From NCBI RefSeq assembly GCF_000467105.1, contig NZ_BATI01000002.1, positions 1 to 64,000 on the forward strand: DNA of 64,000 nucleotides, given 5' to 3'. Below are positions 27,601 through 36,451 of the stretch, one piece after another. The notes beneath the pieces were generated by a model. It saw nothing but the letters and a program-made list of their open reading frames with translations, was not told where the DNA came from and searched no databases. The stretch comes from Aquipseudomonas alcaligenes NBRC 14159. Lineage in GTDB: Bacteria; Pseudomonadota; Gammaproteobacteria; Pseudomonadales; Pseudomonadaceae. Within the stretch, counting starts at the first letter, position 1, and each line of letters begins with the position of its first letter. A program made the translations under genes and the position numbers.

Positions 27601-28213
27601 CTTCGGTGGCGTAACGCAGGAGGAAGGCCAGGCCGAGGAACAGCAGCACCACACCGACGCGCAGCACGGTATTGCCGCCCAGCAGCCAGGCCTGGGCGAT
27701 GTCGATGGCACGTTCGATGGGCGAAGGCTCACGCGGCGGCGCCGGCGGGCGCGGGATGGCCGGCCGCGGCGACTGGGGTTGCGCAGGCGCCGCGGCGGGC
27801 TGCATGGCCACCGCAGCGGCGGGCAGCTCCGGCAGCTCCCAGACCAGCTCGTCGGCCGGGTTCTCGGGCAGCGGCTGCGGCGCGACCGGCAGCGGAATCG
27901 GGACCGCGGCCGCTTCGGCCTCGGGTTTGGGCGGGACATCAGCGACGGCAGCAGGCGCCGCGGGCTCGGCAGTCGCCGACTGGCCACTCTCCAGCCTTGT
28001 CAGCCGCTCGACCATGGCCATGGTGCCGCGCTCGAAGCGCTCGGCGAAGCCTTTCAGCTCCTCGCGCAAGCGCGCATTGTCGGCGCCGAGCTGCTGCAGG
28101 CGCAGCGCCTGGCCCAGGCCCAGGCCGATCAGGCCGCCGAGCAGGGCGGAGATCACCGATTCACCGGCCAGTGCGCCCAGCACCAGGCCGACCAGCATGA
28201 AGATCCATTGCAT
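24623..28213 (-). CDS. DUF2339 polytopic membrane protein
   Basis: A very large membrane protein (1196 residues) with an N-terminal helix, a coiled-coil (about residues 40-75), a long Pro/Ala-rich linker (75-175) and then roughly 28-30 predicted membrane helices to the end. This is the DUF2339 architecture. Its function is unknown; a transport or envelope role is only a guess. The ATG at 28213 was preferred over one 42 nt upstream because AGGGA lies about 8 nt before it and MQWIFMLVGLVLGAL is the family start. It is cotranscribed with the DUF3999 gene. Confidence 0.88.
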   Translation of the reverse strand: MQWIFMLVGLVLGALAGESVISALLGGLIGLGLGQALRLQQLGADNARLREELKGFAERFERGTMAMVERLTRLESGQSATAEPAAPAAVADVPPKPEAEAAAVPIPLPVAPQPLPENPADELVWELPELPAAAVAMQPAAAPAQPQSPRPAIPRPPAPPREPSPIERAIDIAQAWLLGGNTVLRVGVVLLFLGLAFLLRYATEGMVVPVELRYAGVAASAIALLGLGWWLRRRNPNYGLMLQGTGIAVLYLTVFAAMRLHPLLDPKLALGLLVLVTAFSAILAVAQNALGLAVAAALGGFAAPILTSTGSGNHVALFSYFILLNAGILAIAWFKAWRLLNLVGFLGTFGIGFAWGLRSYTPELLWSSEPFLIVFFLMYVAIGLLFARRRLREAADAPEGRDELLRWSRGRADYVDATVLFGPPLVGFGLQYAIVQHIELAAAFSALGLGLFYLVLARLLRGRNVLLLMETCLALGVVFATLAIPLGLDARWTSAAWAVEGAGIYWLGLRQGRPLARIFALLLQVGAALAFLGQVDIGYDNLLDGAPLGALMLGVALLFSYRQLRRAPLEAIRDCERRGLPWLAVAGLLFLYLIAPLCFGAEGTAIAWALAGLATLFVGLRLQARSFLFTAFAVQLLGGAVFLTQMQGSGLGESGVFYSGWRGLMVCSLIGLALVAGMLIAVRDKLVSEDRRLMRGLSLVMLVGLVFVNLAVLFVLPWQSAAAVWAGTGLLILWLSLHLQLRASFLFGLLLQVVGGIAFLAASPLLLGSLPSEGLRPLAHAGFWAPLVLALAAQIGAWRLRHVLLRQQAGTLGSLSLQRLAQLLLAWGAGWWVLALASEVLRFVAADLQGAVLLALAALSVALWAWLAGRLRWRALALLGTLLVPAAVVILLHLGHRFYHPAAGFGWLGWGLVFAVHLWSLKRLAELLPAGVRSAAHVLGCWLMLGVLALELRYGLMLLAEHYNAWRWLGWAVLPSAFLLAMAAPRAWPWPVAAYPREYRVLAAAPLALLMLGWLWLANIASDGSADPLPYLPLLNPLELGMLLVLLAIYTWLRGGLPQLGLAAYGERIAQTVAGASLFVVLTASVFRAAHHWGGVPYELDALLDSMLVQAGLSIVWTLIALPLMILGHLRGRRELWLLGAVLIAVVVAKLFFVELGNRGGLERIISFIGVGVLLLVVGYFAPLPPRKAEPEQVNA

Positions 28214-28374
28214 GCGTTGTATCCCTGCGAGACCCGCGAACGACGTGGGGCGCACCGAGTATATCGGCGCGCCCTGCCTCCCACACAGAGACGTAGGTCA
28301 ACTGGCGCACAGACACAACGCTTCGCAGGCTTACGTTCTTCCGGACAACGCAATCCCACGCCCACAGAAACGCA

Positions 28375-28398
28375 AAAGCCCCGCCGAGGCGGGGCTTT
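28375..28398 (-). terminator. intrinsic terminator of the acyl-CoA dehydrogenase gene at 28416-30194
   Basis: A perfect 11-bp stem AAAGCCCCGCC/GGCGGGGCTTT around a 2-nt centre lies 17 bp beyond the stop codon and runs into T residues on the minus strand. Confidence 0.85.
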
Positions 28399-28415
28399 GC
28401 ATCACCGAAACGCGC

Positions 28416-30194
28416 TTAGAACTGCGCGGCGTCCAGCAGGTACAGCGACTCGCTACCGGCCTTGACCGAGGCGGTCAGCGAGTGGATGCGCGGCAGCAGG
28501 CGGGCGAAGAAGAAGCGCGCGGTGCCCAGCTTGCTGGCGTAGAAGTCGTCCTGACCTTCCTTGCCCAGCGCGGCGCGGGCCATCAGGGCCCACATGTAGG
28601 CGTAGGCGGTGTAGCCGAACACGTGCAGGTACTCCACCGAAGCAGCGCCGATTTCGTTCGGGTTGGCCTTGGCCTGGTCGATGACCCAGGCGGTCAGCGC
28701 ATCGAGGTTTTCCACGGCGGCCTTCAGCGGGCCGGTGAACTCGGCCAGCGAGGCGTCGGCGGAAGCGACGAAGCCCTTGATCTCGTCGGACAGGTGCTTG
28801 TAGAAGCTGCCACCGCTGCCGACGATCTTGCGACCCATCAGGTCCAGCGACTGGATGCCGTTGGTGCCTTCGTAGATCTGGGTGATGCGGCAGTCACGGA
28901 TCAGCTGCTCCTGGCCCCACTCGCGGATGAAGCCGTGGCCGCCGAAGATCTGCTGGCCGTGCACGGTAGTTTCCAGGCCCATATCGGTGAGGAAGGCCTT
29001 GGCCACCGGGGTCAGCAGGGCGACCAGCTCCTCGGCACGCTTGGCGGTTTCCTTGTCTTCGCTGTACTTGGCGGTGTCCAGCTGCATGGCGACATAGCTG
29101 GAGAAGGCACGACCGCCCTCGTTCAGCGCCTTCATGGTCAGCAGCATGCGGCGCACGTCCGGATGCACGATGATCGGGTCGGCGGCTTTTTCCTTCGCCA
29201 CCGGGCCGGTCGGCGCGCGGCTCTGGATACGCTCGCGGGCGTACTCGACGGCGCTCTGGTAGGAACGCTCGCCCAGGGCCAGGCCCTGGATGCCGACGCC
29301 CAGACGCTCGTAGTTCATCATGGTGAACATGGCGTTGAGGCCCTTGTTCACTTCACCGACCAGGTAGCCGGTGGCGCCGTCGAAGTTCATCACGCAGGTG
29401 GCCGAAGCCTTGATGCCCATCTTGTGCTCGATCGAGCCGCAGCCCAGCGAGTTCTTCGCACCCAGCGAACCATCGGCATTGACCATCACCTTCGGCACCA
29501 GGAACAGCGAGATGCCCTTCGGGCCGGCCGGGGCGTCCGGCAGCTTGGCCAGCACCAGGTGGATGATGTTCTCGGTCAGGTCATGCTCACCGCCGGTGAT
29601 GAAGATCTTGGTGCCGGAAATCTTGTAGCTGCCATCGGCCTGCGGTTCGGCCTTGGTGCGGATGATGCCCAGGTCGGTACCGGCGTGCGGCTCGGTCAGG
29701 CACATGGAACCGGCCCAAACACCGGCGTACATGTTCGGCAGGTACTGCTGCTTCAGCTCTTCGCTGGCGTGGTTGAGGATCGACAGGCAGGCGCCGGCGG
29801 TCAGCATCGGGTACAGGCCGAACGACAGGTTGGCCGAGTTGACCATTTCCTCGACCTGGGCACCGATCACTTTCGGCATGCCCATGCCGCCGAACTCCGG
29901 CGAACCACCAACGCCGACCCAGCCGCCTTCGGCGTAGGTCTGGTAGGCCTCGGGGAAGCCGGCCGGGGTTTTCACCGCGCCGTCGACCCAGGAGCAGCCT
30001 TCTTCATCGCCACTGCGGTTCAACGGAGCGATGGTGCCGCCACTGACCTTGCCGGCCTCTTCGAGAATGGCAGCCGCAGTATCGGCATCGACCACCTCGG
30101 CCAGGCCAGGGAGCTCGGCCCACAGCTTGGAAACGTCGAAGACTTCATTGAGAACGAAGCGCATGTCGCGCAGGGGAGCTTTGTAGTCGGCCAT
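28416..30194 (-). CDS. acyl-CoA dehydrogenase, FadE/DmdC-like with C-terminal extension (FadE2 position)
   Basis: An FAD enzyme for the first step of beta-oxidation. The 592-residue protein has the N-terminal segment PLRDMRFVLNEVF, the FAD/acyl-binding motifs CLTEPHAGTDLG and KISGTKIFITGGEHD, the catalytic-Glu region IYEGTNGIQSLDLMGRK and the extra C-terminal helical domain of this branch. It is a paralogue of the gene at 31768-33573. Gene order next to the biotin operon corresponds to P. aeruginosa PA0508 (FadE2), for which a preference for medium chains has been reported; chain specificity here is not visible. A hairpin (30218-30239) lies in its 5' leader. Confidence 0.92.
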   Translation of the reverse strand: MADYKAPLRDMRFVLNEVFDVSKLWAELPGLAEVVDADTAAAILEEAGKVSGGTIAPLNRSGDEEGCSWVDGAVKTPAGFPEAYQTYAEGGWVGVGGSPEFGGMGMPKVIGAQVEEMVNSANLSFGLYPMLTAGACLSILNHASEELKQQYLPNMYAGVWAGSMCLTEPHAGTDLGIIRTKAEPQADGSYKISGTKIFITGGEHDLTENIIHLVLAKLPDAPAGPKGISLFLVPKVMVNADGSLGAKNSLGCGSIEHKMGIKASATCVMNFDGATGYLVGEVNKGLNAMFTMMNYERLGVGIQGLALGERSYQSAVEYARERIQSRAPTGPVAKEKAADPIIVHPDVRRMLLTMKALNEGGRAFSSYVAMQLDTAKYSEDKETAKRAEELVALLTPVAKAFLTDMGLETTVHGQQIFGGHGFIREWGQEQLIRDCRITQIYEGTNGIQSLDLMGRKIVGSGGSFYKHLSDEIKGFVASADASLAEFTGPLKAAVENLDALTAWVIDQAKANPNEIGAASVEYLHVFGYTAYAYMWALMARAALGKEGQDDFYASKLGTARFFFARLLPRIHSLTASVKAGSESLYLLDAAQF

Positions 30195-30318
30195 GGAACG
30201 ATCCTCGGGAGCAACGGAACGGCCGACGATCCGGCCGTTTCAACATGGCCCGGAGTCTATCCGAACACAAAAACAGGACATAGGTTCAGGTTGTGGACTA
30301 TCGGTCACGCCGCAGGCG

Positions 30319-31656
30319 CTACTCGGCGACAGCCGCGACCCGCACCGCACCACGACGGCTTTCACCCTGCGCCACCACGCAGTTGCGCCCGGCTTTCTTG
30401 GCCGCGTAAAGGGCCTTGTCGGCACAGCGAATCACCTCGTCGACGGAACGCTGCTGCAGCTCACGCTCGGCCACGCCGATACTGATGGTCACCGATACAC
30501 TGCCGGCCCCGCCGGGCCTGCGCCGCTGGCGCCCCTCCTTGTCGCTCTTCGGGCGCTGCTGGCGATCACGCAGCTGCAGCGGATACTTCTCGACCGCCTC
30601 GCGCACCGCCTCCAGATGCGGCCGACACTCGTCCAGCGACTTGCCGGGAAACACCAGGGTGAACTCCTCACCCCCGTAGCGGTAGGCCTTGCCGCCGCCA
30701 CCGACCTTGCGCAGCTGGCTGGCGACCAGCTTGAGCACTTCGTCGCCAACGTCGTGGCCGTGGGTGTCGTTGAATTTCTTGAAGTGATCGACGTCGGCCA
30801 TGGCGATCACGTAATTGCGCCCCAGGCGCTCCAGGCGATCGTTCAGCGCGCGGCGCCCGGGCAGCCCGGTGAGTTCGTCGCGATAGGCCATCTGATAGGC
30901 CTCGTGCACCACCGCCGCCACGATCATCAGCATCACCAGGCTGCTCATCACCTGCAACGCATGCGGCAAGATGAAGGTGTTGGGCAGCATCCACAGCAGC
31001 CCGAGCAGGCCTAGCAACAGCGCCGCATGTAGCGGCCGCGGCTGGCGCAGGTACTGCACCGCGAGCAGCACACCGGCGATCAGGAACAGCGGGTAGGCGA
31101 GCTGGATCAGGCTCATCCACTGCCCATGCCAGAGCGGCCAATGTATCTCCGTCAACCAGCCCTGCAGCCCAGCGGGGAAGCGCCGCGCCAGGGCCAGCGC
31201 AGTGCCGCCGATAGCCAGCAGCACGGCGGCTCGCGCCACCATGTCCTGCAGCAGGTGGCTACGCTCGCGCCAGGCGCCGAACAGGCCGTACAGCAACGGC
31301 AGCAGCAAACTGCACAGATGGAACACCAGCGCGGCATCCTGGCGCACCTGGCCCTGCTCGCGGAAGTGATCGGTCTGGATGTCCAGCAGGAAGTAGGCGA
31401 GGTAGACCACCACCAGCAGGGAGAACTCGCGCTGGCGGCCATAGACCACGCAGAAGGCGCCGCCCAGCAGCAGGAGCAGGGTCGGCAGCACGTTGAACAG
31501 CGACAGGAAAAACTCGCTCAGCTCCCCCAGGCGCGCCACGGCCAGGCCGGCCAGCAGCAGTGGCAGGGCGGTCAGCAGATGGTCGGGGCGGTAGGCGCTT
31601 AGACGAGGCACGGGCAACGGAGCATTGGCTGGGATGATGCGGCATTCTGCCTGCAT
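30319..31656 (-). CDS. membrane-bound diguanylate cyclase
   Basis: The 445-residue protein has seven or so hydrophobic helices in the first 260 residues and a C-terminal GGDEF domain with an intact GGEEF active loop (YRYGGEEFTLVF), DELTGLPGRRAL and ISIGVAE. It should make c-di-GMP. The residues before GGEEF are Gly-rich (VGGGGKAYRY) and the usual RxxD inhibitory site is absent. A basic insertion (RQQRPKSDKEGRQRRRPGG) interrupts the domain before the last strands. It lies between two acyl-CoA dehydrogenase genes, all on one strand. The start is uncertain: ATG at 31656 or TTG at 31665, neither with a clear ribosome-binding site. Confidence 0.9.
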   Translation of the reverse strand: MQAECRIIPANAPLPVPRLSAYRPDHLLTALPLLLAGLAVARLGELSEFFLSLFNVLPTLLLLLGGAFCVVYGRQREFSLLVVVYLAYFLLDIQTDHFREQGQVRQDAALVFHLCSLLLPLLYGLFGAWRERSHLLQDMVARAAVLLAIGGTALALARRFPAGLQGWLTEIHWPLWHGQWMSLIQLAYPLFLIAGVLLAVQYLRQPRPLHAALLLGLLGLLWMLPNTFILPHALQVMSSLVMLMIVAAVVHEAYQMAYRDELTGLPGRRALNDRLERLGRNYVIAMADVDHFKKFNDTHGHDVGDEVLKLVASQLRKVGGGGKAYRYGGEEFTLVFPGKSLDECRPHLEAVREAVEKYPLQLRDRQQRPKSDKEGRQRRRPGGAGSVSVTISIGVAERELQQRSVDEVIRCADKALYAAKKAGRNCVVAQGESRRGAVRVAAVAE

Positions 31657-31716
31657 CGCACGCAAAGGGCAGCGGAAATCCTTCGCATTCCGTCGTGCAT
31701 TTTCCTCGACCCATAA

Positions 31717-31745
31717 AAAAACCGCAGCCCGAAGGCTGCGGTTTT
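31717..31745 (-). terminator. intrinsic terminator after the acyl-CoA dehydrogenase gene at 31768-33573
   Basis: A 12-bp stem AAAACCGCAGCC/GGCTGCGGTTTT with a 4-nt loop, followed by a run of T residues on the minus strand. It isolates the dehydrogenase gene from the diguanylate cyclase gene downstream. Confidence 0.92.
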
Positions 31746-31767
31746 CTGACCTGAGGTCGGACCGGAC

Positions 31768-33573
31768 TTAGTAGCCCAGAGCGAAGTGCTCTTCGTCCAT
31801 TTCCATCAGGTTGTTGGCGCCGGACAGCATGGCTTCGACGTGGGCACGAGTACGCGGCAGGATGCGCTGGAAGTAGAAGCGCGCGGTCTGCAGCTTGGCC
31901 TTATAGAAAGCTTCGTCGTCGGTACCAGCAGCCAGCTTCTCGGCGGCCAGGCGCGCCATGTCGGCCCAGAAGTAGGCCAGGCAGGCGTAGCCGGAGTACA
32001 TCAGGTAGTCCACGGAAGCGGCACCGACTTCTTCGCGATCTTTCATCGCAGCCATGCCGATCTTCATGGTGATGTCGCCCCACTCCTTGTTCAGCTGAGC
32101 CAGCGGAGCAACGAGGCCCTTGATGGCTTCGTTGCCTTCGTTGGCCTGGCAGAACTTGTGCACGATCTTGGTGAAGTTCTTCAGCGCGCCGCCCTGGGTC
32201 ATCAGGACCTTACGACCCAGCAGGTCGAGGGCCTGAACGCCGGTGGTGCCTTCGTACATCATCGAGATACGGCAGTCGCGCATGTTCTGCTCCATGCCCC
32301 ACTCGGCGATGAAGCCGTGGCCGCCATAGATCTGCATGCCGTGGGAGGACGCTTCGAAGCCGACTTCGGTCATGAAGGCCTTGGCGATCGGAGTCAGGAA
32401 AGCCAGCAGCTCGTCGGCGGCCTTCTTCTCTTCTTCGTCCTGGCTGTACTTGACCAGGTCAACCTGCTTGGCAGCGAAGTAGACCATGGCGCGGTTGCCT
32501 TCGGCGAAGGCCTTCATGGTCAGCAGCATGCGACGCACGTCCGGGTGGACGATGATCGGGTCGGCCGCTTTGTCCGGCGCTTTCGGACCGGTCAGGGAAC
32601 GCATCTGCAGACGCTCGCGAGCGTACTTCAGGCCGCCCTGGAAGCCGATTTCGGCGTGGGCCAGACCCTGCAGGGCGGTACCCAGACGAGCAGTGTTCAT
32701 GAAGGTGAACATGCAGTTCAGGCCTTTGTTGGCCGGGCCGATCAGGTAGCCAGTGGCACCGTCGAAGTTCATCACGCAGGTGGCGTTGCCGTGGATGCCC
32801 ATCTTGTGCTCGATCGAGCCGCAGGAAACGCTGTTGCGCTGACCGGCGGAGCCATCGGCGTTCGGCAGGAACTTCGGCACGATGAACAGGGAGATACCCT
32901 TGGTGCCCTGCGGGGCGTCGGGCAGGCGGGCCAGCACGATGTGGACGATGTTGCCCGACATGTCGTGCTCACCGGCGGAGATGAAGATCTTGGTGCCGGA
33001 AACCTTGTAAGAACCGTCGGCCTGGGGCTCAGCCTTGGTGCGCAGCATGCCCAGGTCGGTACCGCAGTGCGGCTCGGTCAGGCACATGGTGCCGGTCCAC
33101 TCGCCGGAAACCAGCTTGGTCAGGTAGACGTGCTTCTGCTCGTCGGTACCGTGCTCGGAGATGGTGTTCATGGCGCCGTGCGACAGGCCCGGGTACATGC
33201 CCCAGGACCAGTTGGCTTCGCCAACCATTTCGCTGATGGCCAGACCCAGGGATTCCGGCAGGCCTTGGCCGCCGTGCTCGACGTCATGGGCCAGGCTCGG
33301 CCAGCCGCCTTCGACGAACTGCTGGTAGGCTTCCTTGAAGCCGGTCGGGGTCTTCACGCCTTCCGGAGTCCAGGTGCAGCCCTCGATGTCACCCACACGA
33401 TTCAGCGGAGCGATTACCTGCTCGCAGAACTTGGCGCCTTCTTCGAGGATGGCGTTGACCATGTCCGGGGTAGCATCTTGGCAAGCCGGCAGGCTCTGAT
33501 AGTGCGCTTCGTAGCCGAGCAGTTCGTCGCGAACGAAGCGGATATCACGCAAGGGGGCCTTGTACTCAGGCAT
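31768..33573 (-). CDS. acyl-CoA dehydrogenase, FadE/DmdC-like (FadE1 position)
   Basis: A 601-residue acyl-CoA dehydrogenase with [58 protein letters not shown], the catalytic-Glu region [17 protein letters not shown] and the C-terminal extension. It is clearly paralogous to the gene at 28416-30194. Its place beside the biotin operon corresponds to P. aeruginosa PA0506 (FadE1), reported to favour long-chain acyl-CoA. It has its own strong promoter with an overlapping PsrA-type site (33680-33723), a leader of about 115 nt and its own terminator, so it is a single-gene unit. Confidence 0.94.
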   Translation of the reverse strand: MPEYKAPLRDIRFVRDELLGYEAHYQSLPACQDATPDMVNAILEEGAKFCEQVIAPLNRVGDIEGCTWTPEGVKTPTGFKEAYQQFVEGGWPSLAHDVEHGGQGLPESLGLAISEMVGEANWSWGMYPGLSHGAMNTISEHGTDEQKHVYLTKLVSGEWTGTMCLTEPHCGTDLGMLRTKAEPQADGSYKVSGTKIFISAGEHDMSGNIVHIVLARLPDAPQGTKGISLFIVPKFLPNADGSAGQRNSVSCGSIEHKMGIHGNATCVMNFDGATGYLIGPANKGLNCMFTFMNTARLGTALQGLAHAEIGFQGGLKYARERLQMRSLTGPKAPDKAADPIIVHPDVRRMLLTMKAFAEGNRAMVYFAAKQVDLVKYSQDEEEKKAADELLAFLTPIAKAFMTEVGFEASSHGMQIYGGHGFIAEWGMEQNMRDCRISMMYEGTTGVQALDLLGRKVLMTQGGALKNFTKIVHKFCQANEGNEAIKGLVAPLAQLNKEWGDITMKIGMAAMKDREEVGAASVDYLMYSGYACLAYFWADMARLAAEKLAAGTDDEAFYKAKLQTARFYFQRILPRTRAHVEAMLSGANNLMEMDEEHFALGY

Positions 33574-33679
33574 AGCGGTAAACCTCTACGGTGGATTCCT
33601 TAGTGTTAGGGTGACCGAGCGAATCGGTCATGTGCGGGATGACTCCCGACGCCCGGCAGGCACGAACCGGCCCAGCAAT

Positions 33680-33723
33680 CAAACAGGCGTTTGAAACATA
33701 CGTTTACGCCCTACCCTTGTCAA
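33680..33723 (-). promoter_or_regulatory. sigma-70 promoter with overlapping PsrA-type operator, upstream of the FadE1-like gene
   Basis: On the minus strand TTGACA (33723-33718), a 17-nt spacer and TATGTT (33700-33695) form a near-consensus promoter. CAAAC-AGGC-GTTTG (33680-33693) overlaps the expected transcription start and matches the published PsrA motif (G/C)AAAC-N2-4-GTTT(G/C) exactly. A second, imperfect copy GAAAC-ATAC-GTTTA (33693-33706) overlaps the -10 box. PsrA is the fatty-acid-responsive TetR repressor of beta-oxidation genes in pseudomonads, so induction by long-chain fatty acid is expected (inference). Confidence 0.8.
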
Positions 33724-33741
33724 GCACCCGCCAGGAGCCGT

Positions 33742-34500
33742 TCAGGCCAGCAGATCGACCGTTGGCACCGGGGCCTGCAGCTGGGCCAGACGCAGGTACA
33801 GGTCCAGTCTAGGCGGTGGCGCGCTGGGTTGCCGCTGCTGATCCGCCGTATCTTCCTCGCGAGCCTTGCGCTCCTCCTCCGCGGCGAGGCGCTCCTCGCG
33901 CAGCGCGGCACGCTCCTCGGCGGCGCTGGTCGCTTCTTCGCGACGCAACTGCGCCAGCTCGGCGCGTGCCTGAGTCGCCTGGGCTGCGGCCTGTGCTGCG
34001 ACGCGGCGGTCCTGGGCGGAGGGCTCGGCGGGCGCCAGGGCGGCGCGCTGCACCAGCTCCATCTTGCGCAGGGTCGCCTCGGGATCATTGGGAATGGGGC
34101 TGCTGTCGATGCTGACTTCGCCACCAATGGCGTAGCGCTTGCCATCTGGGCCGCGAGTGAAGGTGTAGGTGGGGGCTCCGGCATAGGCGCCGCCGACCGC
34201 CGCATGAGCCTGCTCGTGAGCACGCACCTCGCGATCACGACTGGCCAGCTCGGCAATCTCCAGCTGCTCCTGGCGTTGCTGCTGGGCTTCGCGGGGGGAT
34301 GCCTTTTCCTCTTCCGCCTCGCCGCGTGCCGGGCTGGCCGCCTCGTCGCGCAGAACCGTATCGTCGGTAGAGGTGACTGACTGGCCGGAGGGCAGCGACT
34401 CTGCGCTGGGTGCAGGCTGGGAAAGACTGGACGAAACGGGGCGGGCCGCCTGGGACAACGGCAGAGGCGCGACATAGAGCGTAGCGCTGCCGATCTGCAT
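33742..34500 (-). CDS. SprA-family putative metalloprotease
   Basis: The 252-residue protein has a low-complexity N-terminus, a conserved core [41 protein letters not shown] with an HExxH zinc-binding motif (HEQAH), and a long charged coiled-coil (about residues 155-225) ending in a Pro-rich tail. This is the SprA-related family annotated as putative metalloprotease in pseudomonads. No signal peptide is seen. Its stop lies only about 20 bp before the promoter of the FadE1-like gene. Protease activity is inferred from the motif only. Confidence 0.75.
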   Translation of the reverse strand: MQIGSATLYVAPLPLSQAARPVSSSLSQPAPSAESLPSGQSVTSTDDTVLRDEAASPARGEAEEEKASPREAQQQRQEQLEIAELASRDREVRAHEQAHAAVGGAYAGAPTYTFTRGPDGKRYAIGGEVSIDSSPIPNDPEATLRKMELVQRAALAPAEPSAQDRRVAAQAAAQATQARAELAQLRREEATSAAEERAALREERLAAEEERKAREEDTADQQRQPSAPPPRLDLYLRLAQLQAPVPTVDLLA

Positions 34501-34556
34501 CAGACCCTCCTCGCCGCGGGGCGAGCCCTCTATTTACTGCGGCGCTGACGCTCCGG

Positions 34557-34853
34557 TCAGGCGCGGGTGTCGATCAGCGTGCCCAGCACTTCGTCGGCGG
34601 TTTCCACCACCCGCGCGCTGGCCTGCACTTCGTTACGCCCCTGCATCAGGCCGACCAGGCTCTCGGCCATGTCGGCCTGGGTGTTGGCCTGGCTCTGCGG
34701 GCTCGGTTCGACCTGCTGGGCCGGTGGTGTCTCGGCCGGCGCCTGCGTGGGCAGGGTATTGCTGGCGATCTCGCTGGCCGCCTGCTCGACACGGCGCTGC
34801 CCGGCCTGAATGCCGCTGAGACCCGAACTGAAAGCGTTACCAGAGATTTCCAT
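34557..34853 (-). CDS. small flagellar-rod-like protein, often mislabelled PqqE
   Basis: The 98-residue product resembles the two ends of flagellar basal-body rod proteins: an N-terminal helix SSGLSGIQAGQRRVEQAASEIASN and a C-terminal helix MAESLVGLMQGRNEVQASARVVETADEVLGTL, joined by a Pro/Gln-rich linker. Similar pseudomonad proteins sometimes carry the name PqqE, but nothing here resembles the radical-SAM PqqE. The start at 34853 is fixed by GGGAG about 8 nt upstream; the longer frame lacks a ribosome-binding site. It lies between the SprA-like gene and bioD. Confidence 0.65.
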   Translation of the reverse strand: MEISGNAFSSGLSGIQAGQRRVEQAASEIASNTLPTQAPAETPPAQQVEPSPQSQANTQADMAESLVGLMQGRNEVQASARVVETADEVLGTLIDTRA

Positions 34854-34948
34854 GCTTACGACTCCCTCACGGGACAGACTCATGCTTGCAATTGAAGCAG
34901 AAAATGCTCAAAAAACGTACAAGCAAAGTGCGATGGCCGATCAGCGGC

Positions 34949-35626
34949 TTATAACGCCGACAAACTCAGGTGCGCTGCCACCGCCGCGGGGGTCGCCACG
35001 GCCAGACGCGGCACCCGCCCCAGGCAGGACGCTGGCAGGCGCTCGGCCAGGGTCGCCAGGTTCTCCTCCAGGCGCGAGGTCTGTGGATCGACGATATTGG
35101 CCACCCAGCCCGCCAGATGCAGGCCGTCGCGAGCGATGGCCTCGGCGGTCAACACCGCGTGATTGATGCAGCCCAGGCGCACGCCGACCACCAGGATCAC
35201 CGGCAACTCCAGCGCCACGGCCAGGTCGGCCAGGGTCTCGCGCCCGGCCAGCGGCACACGCCAGCCACCAGCGCCCTCGACCAGGGTGAAATCGGCGCCA
35301 CGCGCCAGCACCTGCTGTACCGCCGGGCGCAAGCGCGCCACGCTCAACTCGACAGCCGCCTCGCGCGCAGCCAGGTGCGGCGCGATGGCGGGTGCGAAGG
35401 CGAAGGGATTGACCTCGGCATAGTCCAGCGCCAGCGAGCACTGCCCGAGCAGGGCCAGCGCGTCGTCGTTGCGCAGCCCCGCGGCCGTCTGCTCGCAGCC
35501 GGAGGCCACCGGCTTGGCCGCCGCCGTGCTAAGCCCGGCCAGGCGGGCGGCGTGCAGCAGGCCCGCGGCGATGGTGGTCTTGCCGATCTCGGTGTCCGTG
35601 CCGGTGACGAAGAAGGCTTTGGCCAT
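34949..35626 (-). CDS. bioD: dethiobiotin synthetase BioD
   Basis: BioD closes the ureido ring of dethiobiotin using ATP and CO2. The 225-residue protein has the P-loop FVTGTDTEIGKTTIAAGLL, AAKPVASGC and VEGAGGWRVPL. The ATG at 35626 follows AGGAG by 8 nt; a GTG nine bases further upstream is possible but has no such site. It is the last gene of bioBFHCD and lies 36 bp after bioC. Confidence 0.96.
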   Translation of the reverse strand: MAKAFFVTGTDTEIGKTTIAAGLLHAARLAGLSTAAAKPVASGCEQTAAGLRNDDALALLGQCSLALDYAEVNPFAFAPAIAPHLAAREAAVELSVARLRPAVQQVLARGADFTLVEGAGGWRVPLAGRETLADLAVALELPVILVVGVRLGCINHAVLTAEAIARDGLHLAGWVANIVDPQTSRLEENLATLAERLPASCLGRVPRLAVATPAAVAAHLSLSAL

Positions 35627-35662
35627 GGATGTCACTCCTGGAAATCGTGGGGCGCTGGGCCC

Positions 35663-36451
35663 TTAATCAGGCCGCCGCAGCACGCCGTAGACCACCTGAT
35701 AGGTGGCCGGCAGGCCAGCCGCCTGACGGAAATGTTCGTAGGCCTCGACCAGGGCGCGAATGCGCGCACGCCCGGTGAGGCCGTCGGGACGCCCCGGATT
35801 GAGGTTGTGCGCGCCCAGGGCCTTGAGTTCATGGGTCAGCGCGCGCAGGTCAGGAAAATGCAGGACCCGGGCCTGGCGCTCCAGCGTCAGCACCTGCAGC
35901 CCACTGGCGGCACACAGTGCCTGGTAGCCCTCGAAGCGGCGGAAGCGATTGACGTGGACGAACCCATCCACCGCCTGCCAACTGTCGCGCAGCTCCTGCA
36001 GGGTACCAACGCACAGGCTGCTGAACGCCAGCACGCCACCTGGCCGCAGCACGCGGCGCGCTTCGCCGAGCACGGCGGCGAAATCGCCACACCATTGCAC
36101 GGCCAGGCTGGAGAACATCAGGTCGAGGCTGCCATCACGCAGCGGCAGACGCTCGGCATCGCCAGCGATGAAATGGCCCGCCCCACCCTGCGGCCGGGCG
36201 TGGCGCAGCATGCCCTCGGCCAGGTCCAGGGCCACACCTTCGGCCTGTGGGTAACGCTCGGCCAGGCGCCGGGTGAAATGCCCGGTGCCACTGCCCAGGT
36301 CCAGCCAGCGGGTCGGCAGCAATGGCGGCAGGCGTTGCAGCAGTTCACCGCCGACCGCGCGCTGCAATTCGGCAACGCTGTCGTAACTCGCCGCCGCCCG
36401 GGAAAAGGATTCGGCCACCCGGCGCTTGTCCGGCAGTGCAGCATCAGACAT
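35663..36451 (-). CDS. bioC: malonyl-ACP O-methyltransferase BioC
   Basis: BioC methylates malonyl-ACP so that the fatty-acid machinery can build the pimeloyl chain of biotin. The 262-residue protein has the SAM-binding motif [17 protein letters not shown] and a typical Rossmann-fold layout. The start at 36451 gives an 8-nt overlap with bioH and a GAGG site; an ATG 24 nt upstream lacks one. Confidence 0.94.
   Translation of the reverse strand: MSDAALPDKRRVAESFSRAAASYDSVAELQRAVGGELLQRLPPLLPTRWLDLGSGTGHFTRRLAERYPQAEGVALDLAEGMLRHARPQGGAGHFIAGDAERLPLRDGSLDLMFSSLAVQWCGDFAAVLGEARRVLRPGGVLAFSSLCVGTLQELRDSWQAVDGFVHVNRFRRFEGYQALCAASGLQVLTLERQARVLHFPDLRALTHELKALGAHNLNPGRPDGLTGRARIRALVEAYEHFRQAAGLPATYQVVYGVLRRPD

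Noticed and set aside
27672..30485. 937-codon frame antisense to the DUF2339 and acyl-CoA dehydrogenase genes
   Set aside because: It spans a terminator and two unrelated genes on the other strand, and is a codon-bias shadow.
34557..34853. PqqE (pyrroloquinoline quinone synthesis) annotation
   Set aside because: At 98 residues and without any radical-SAM cysteine motif, it cannot be PqqE.
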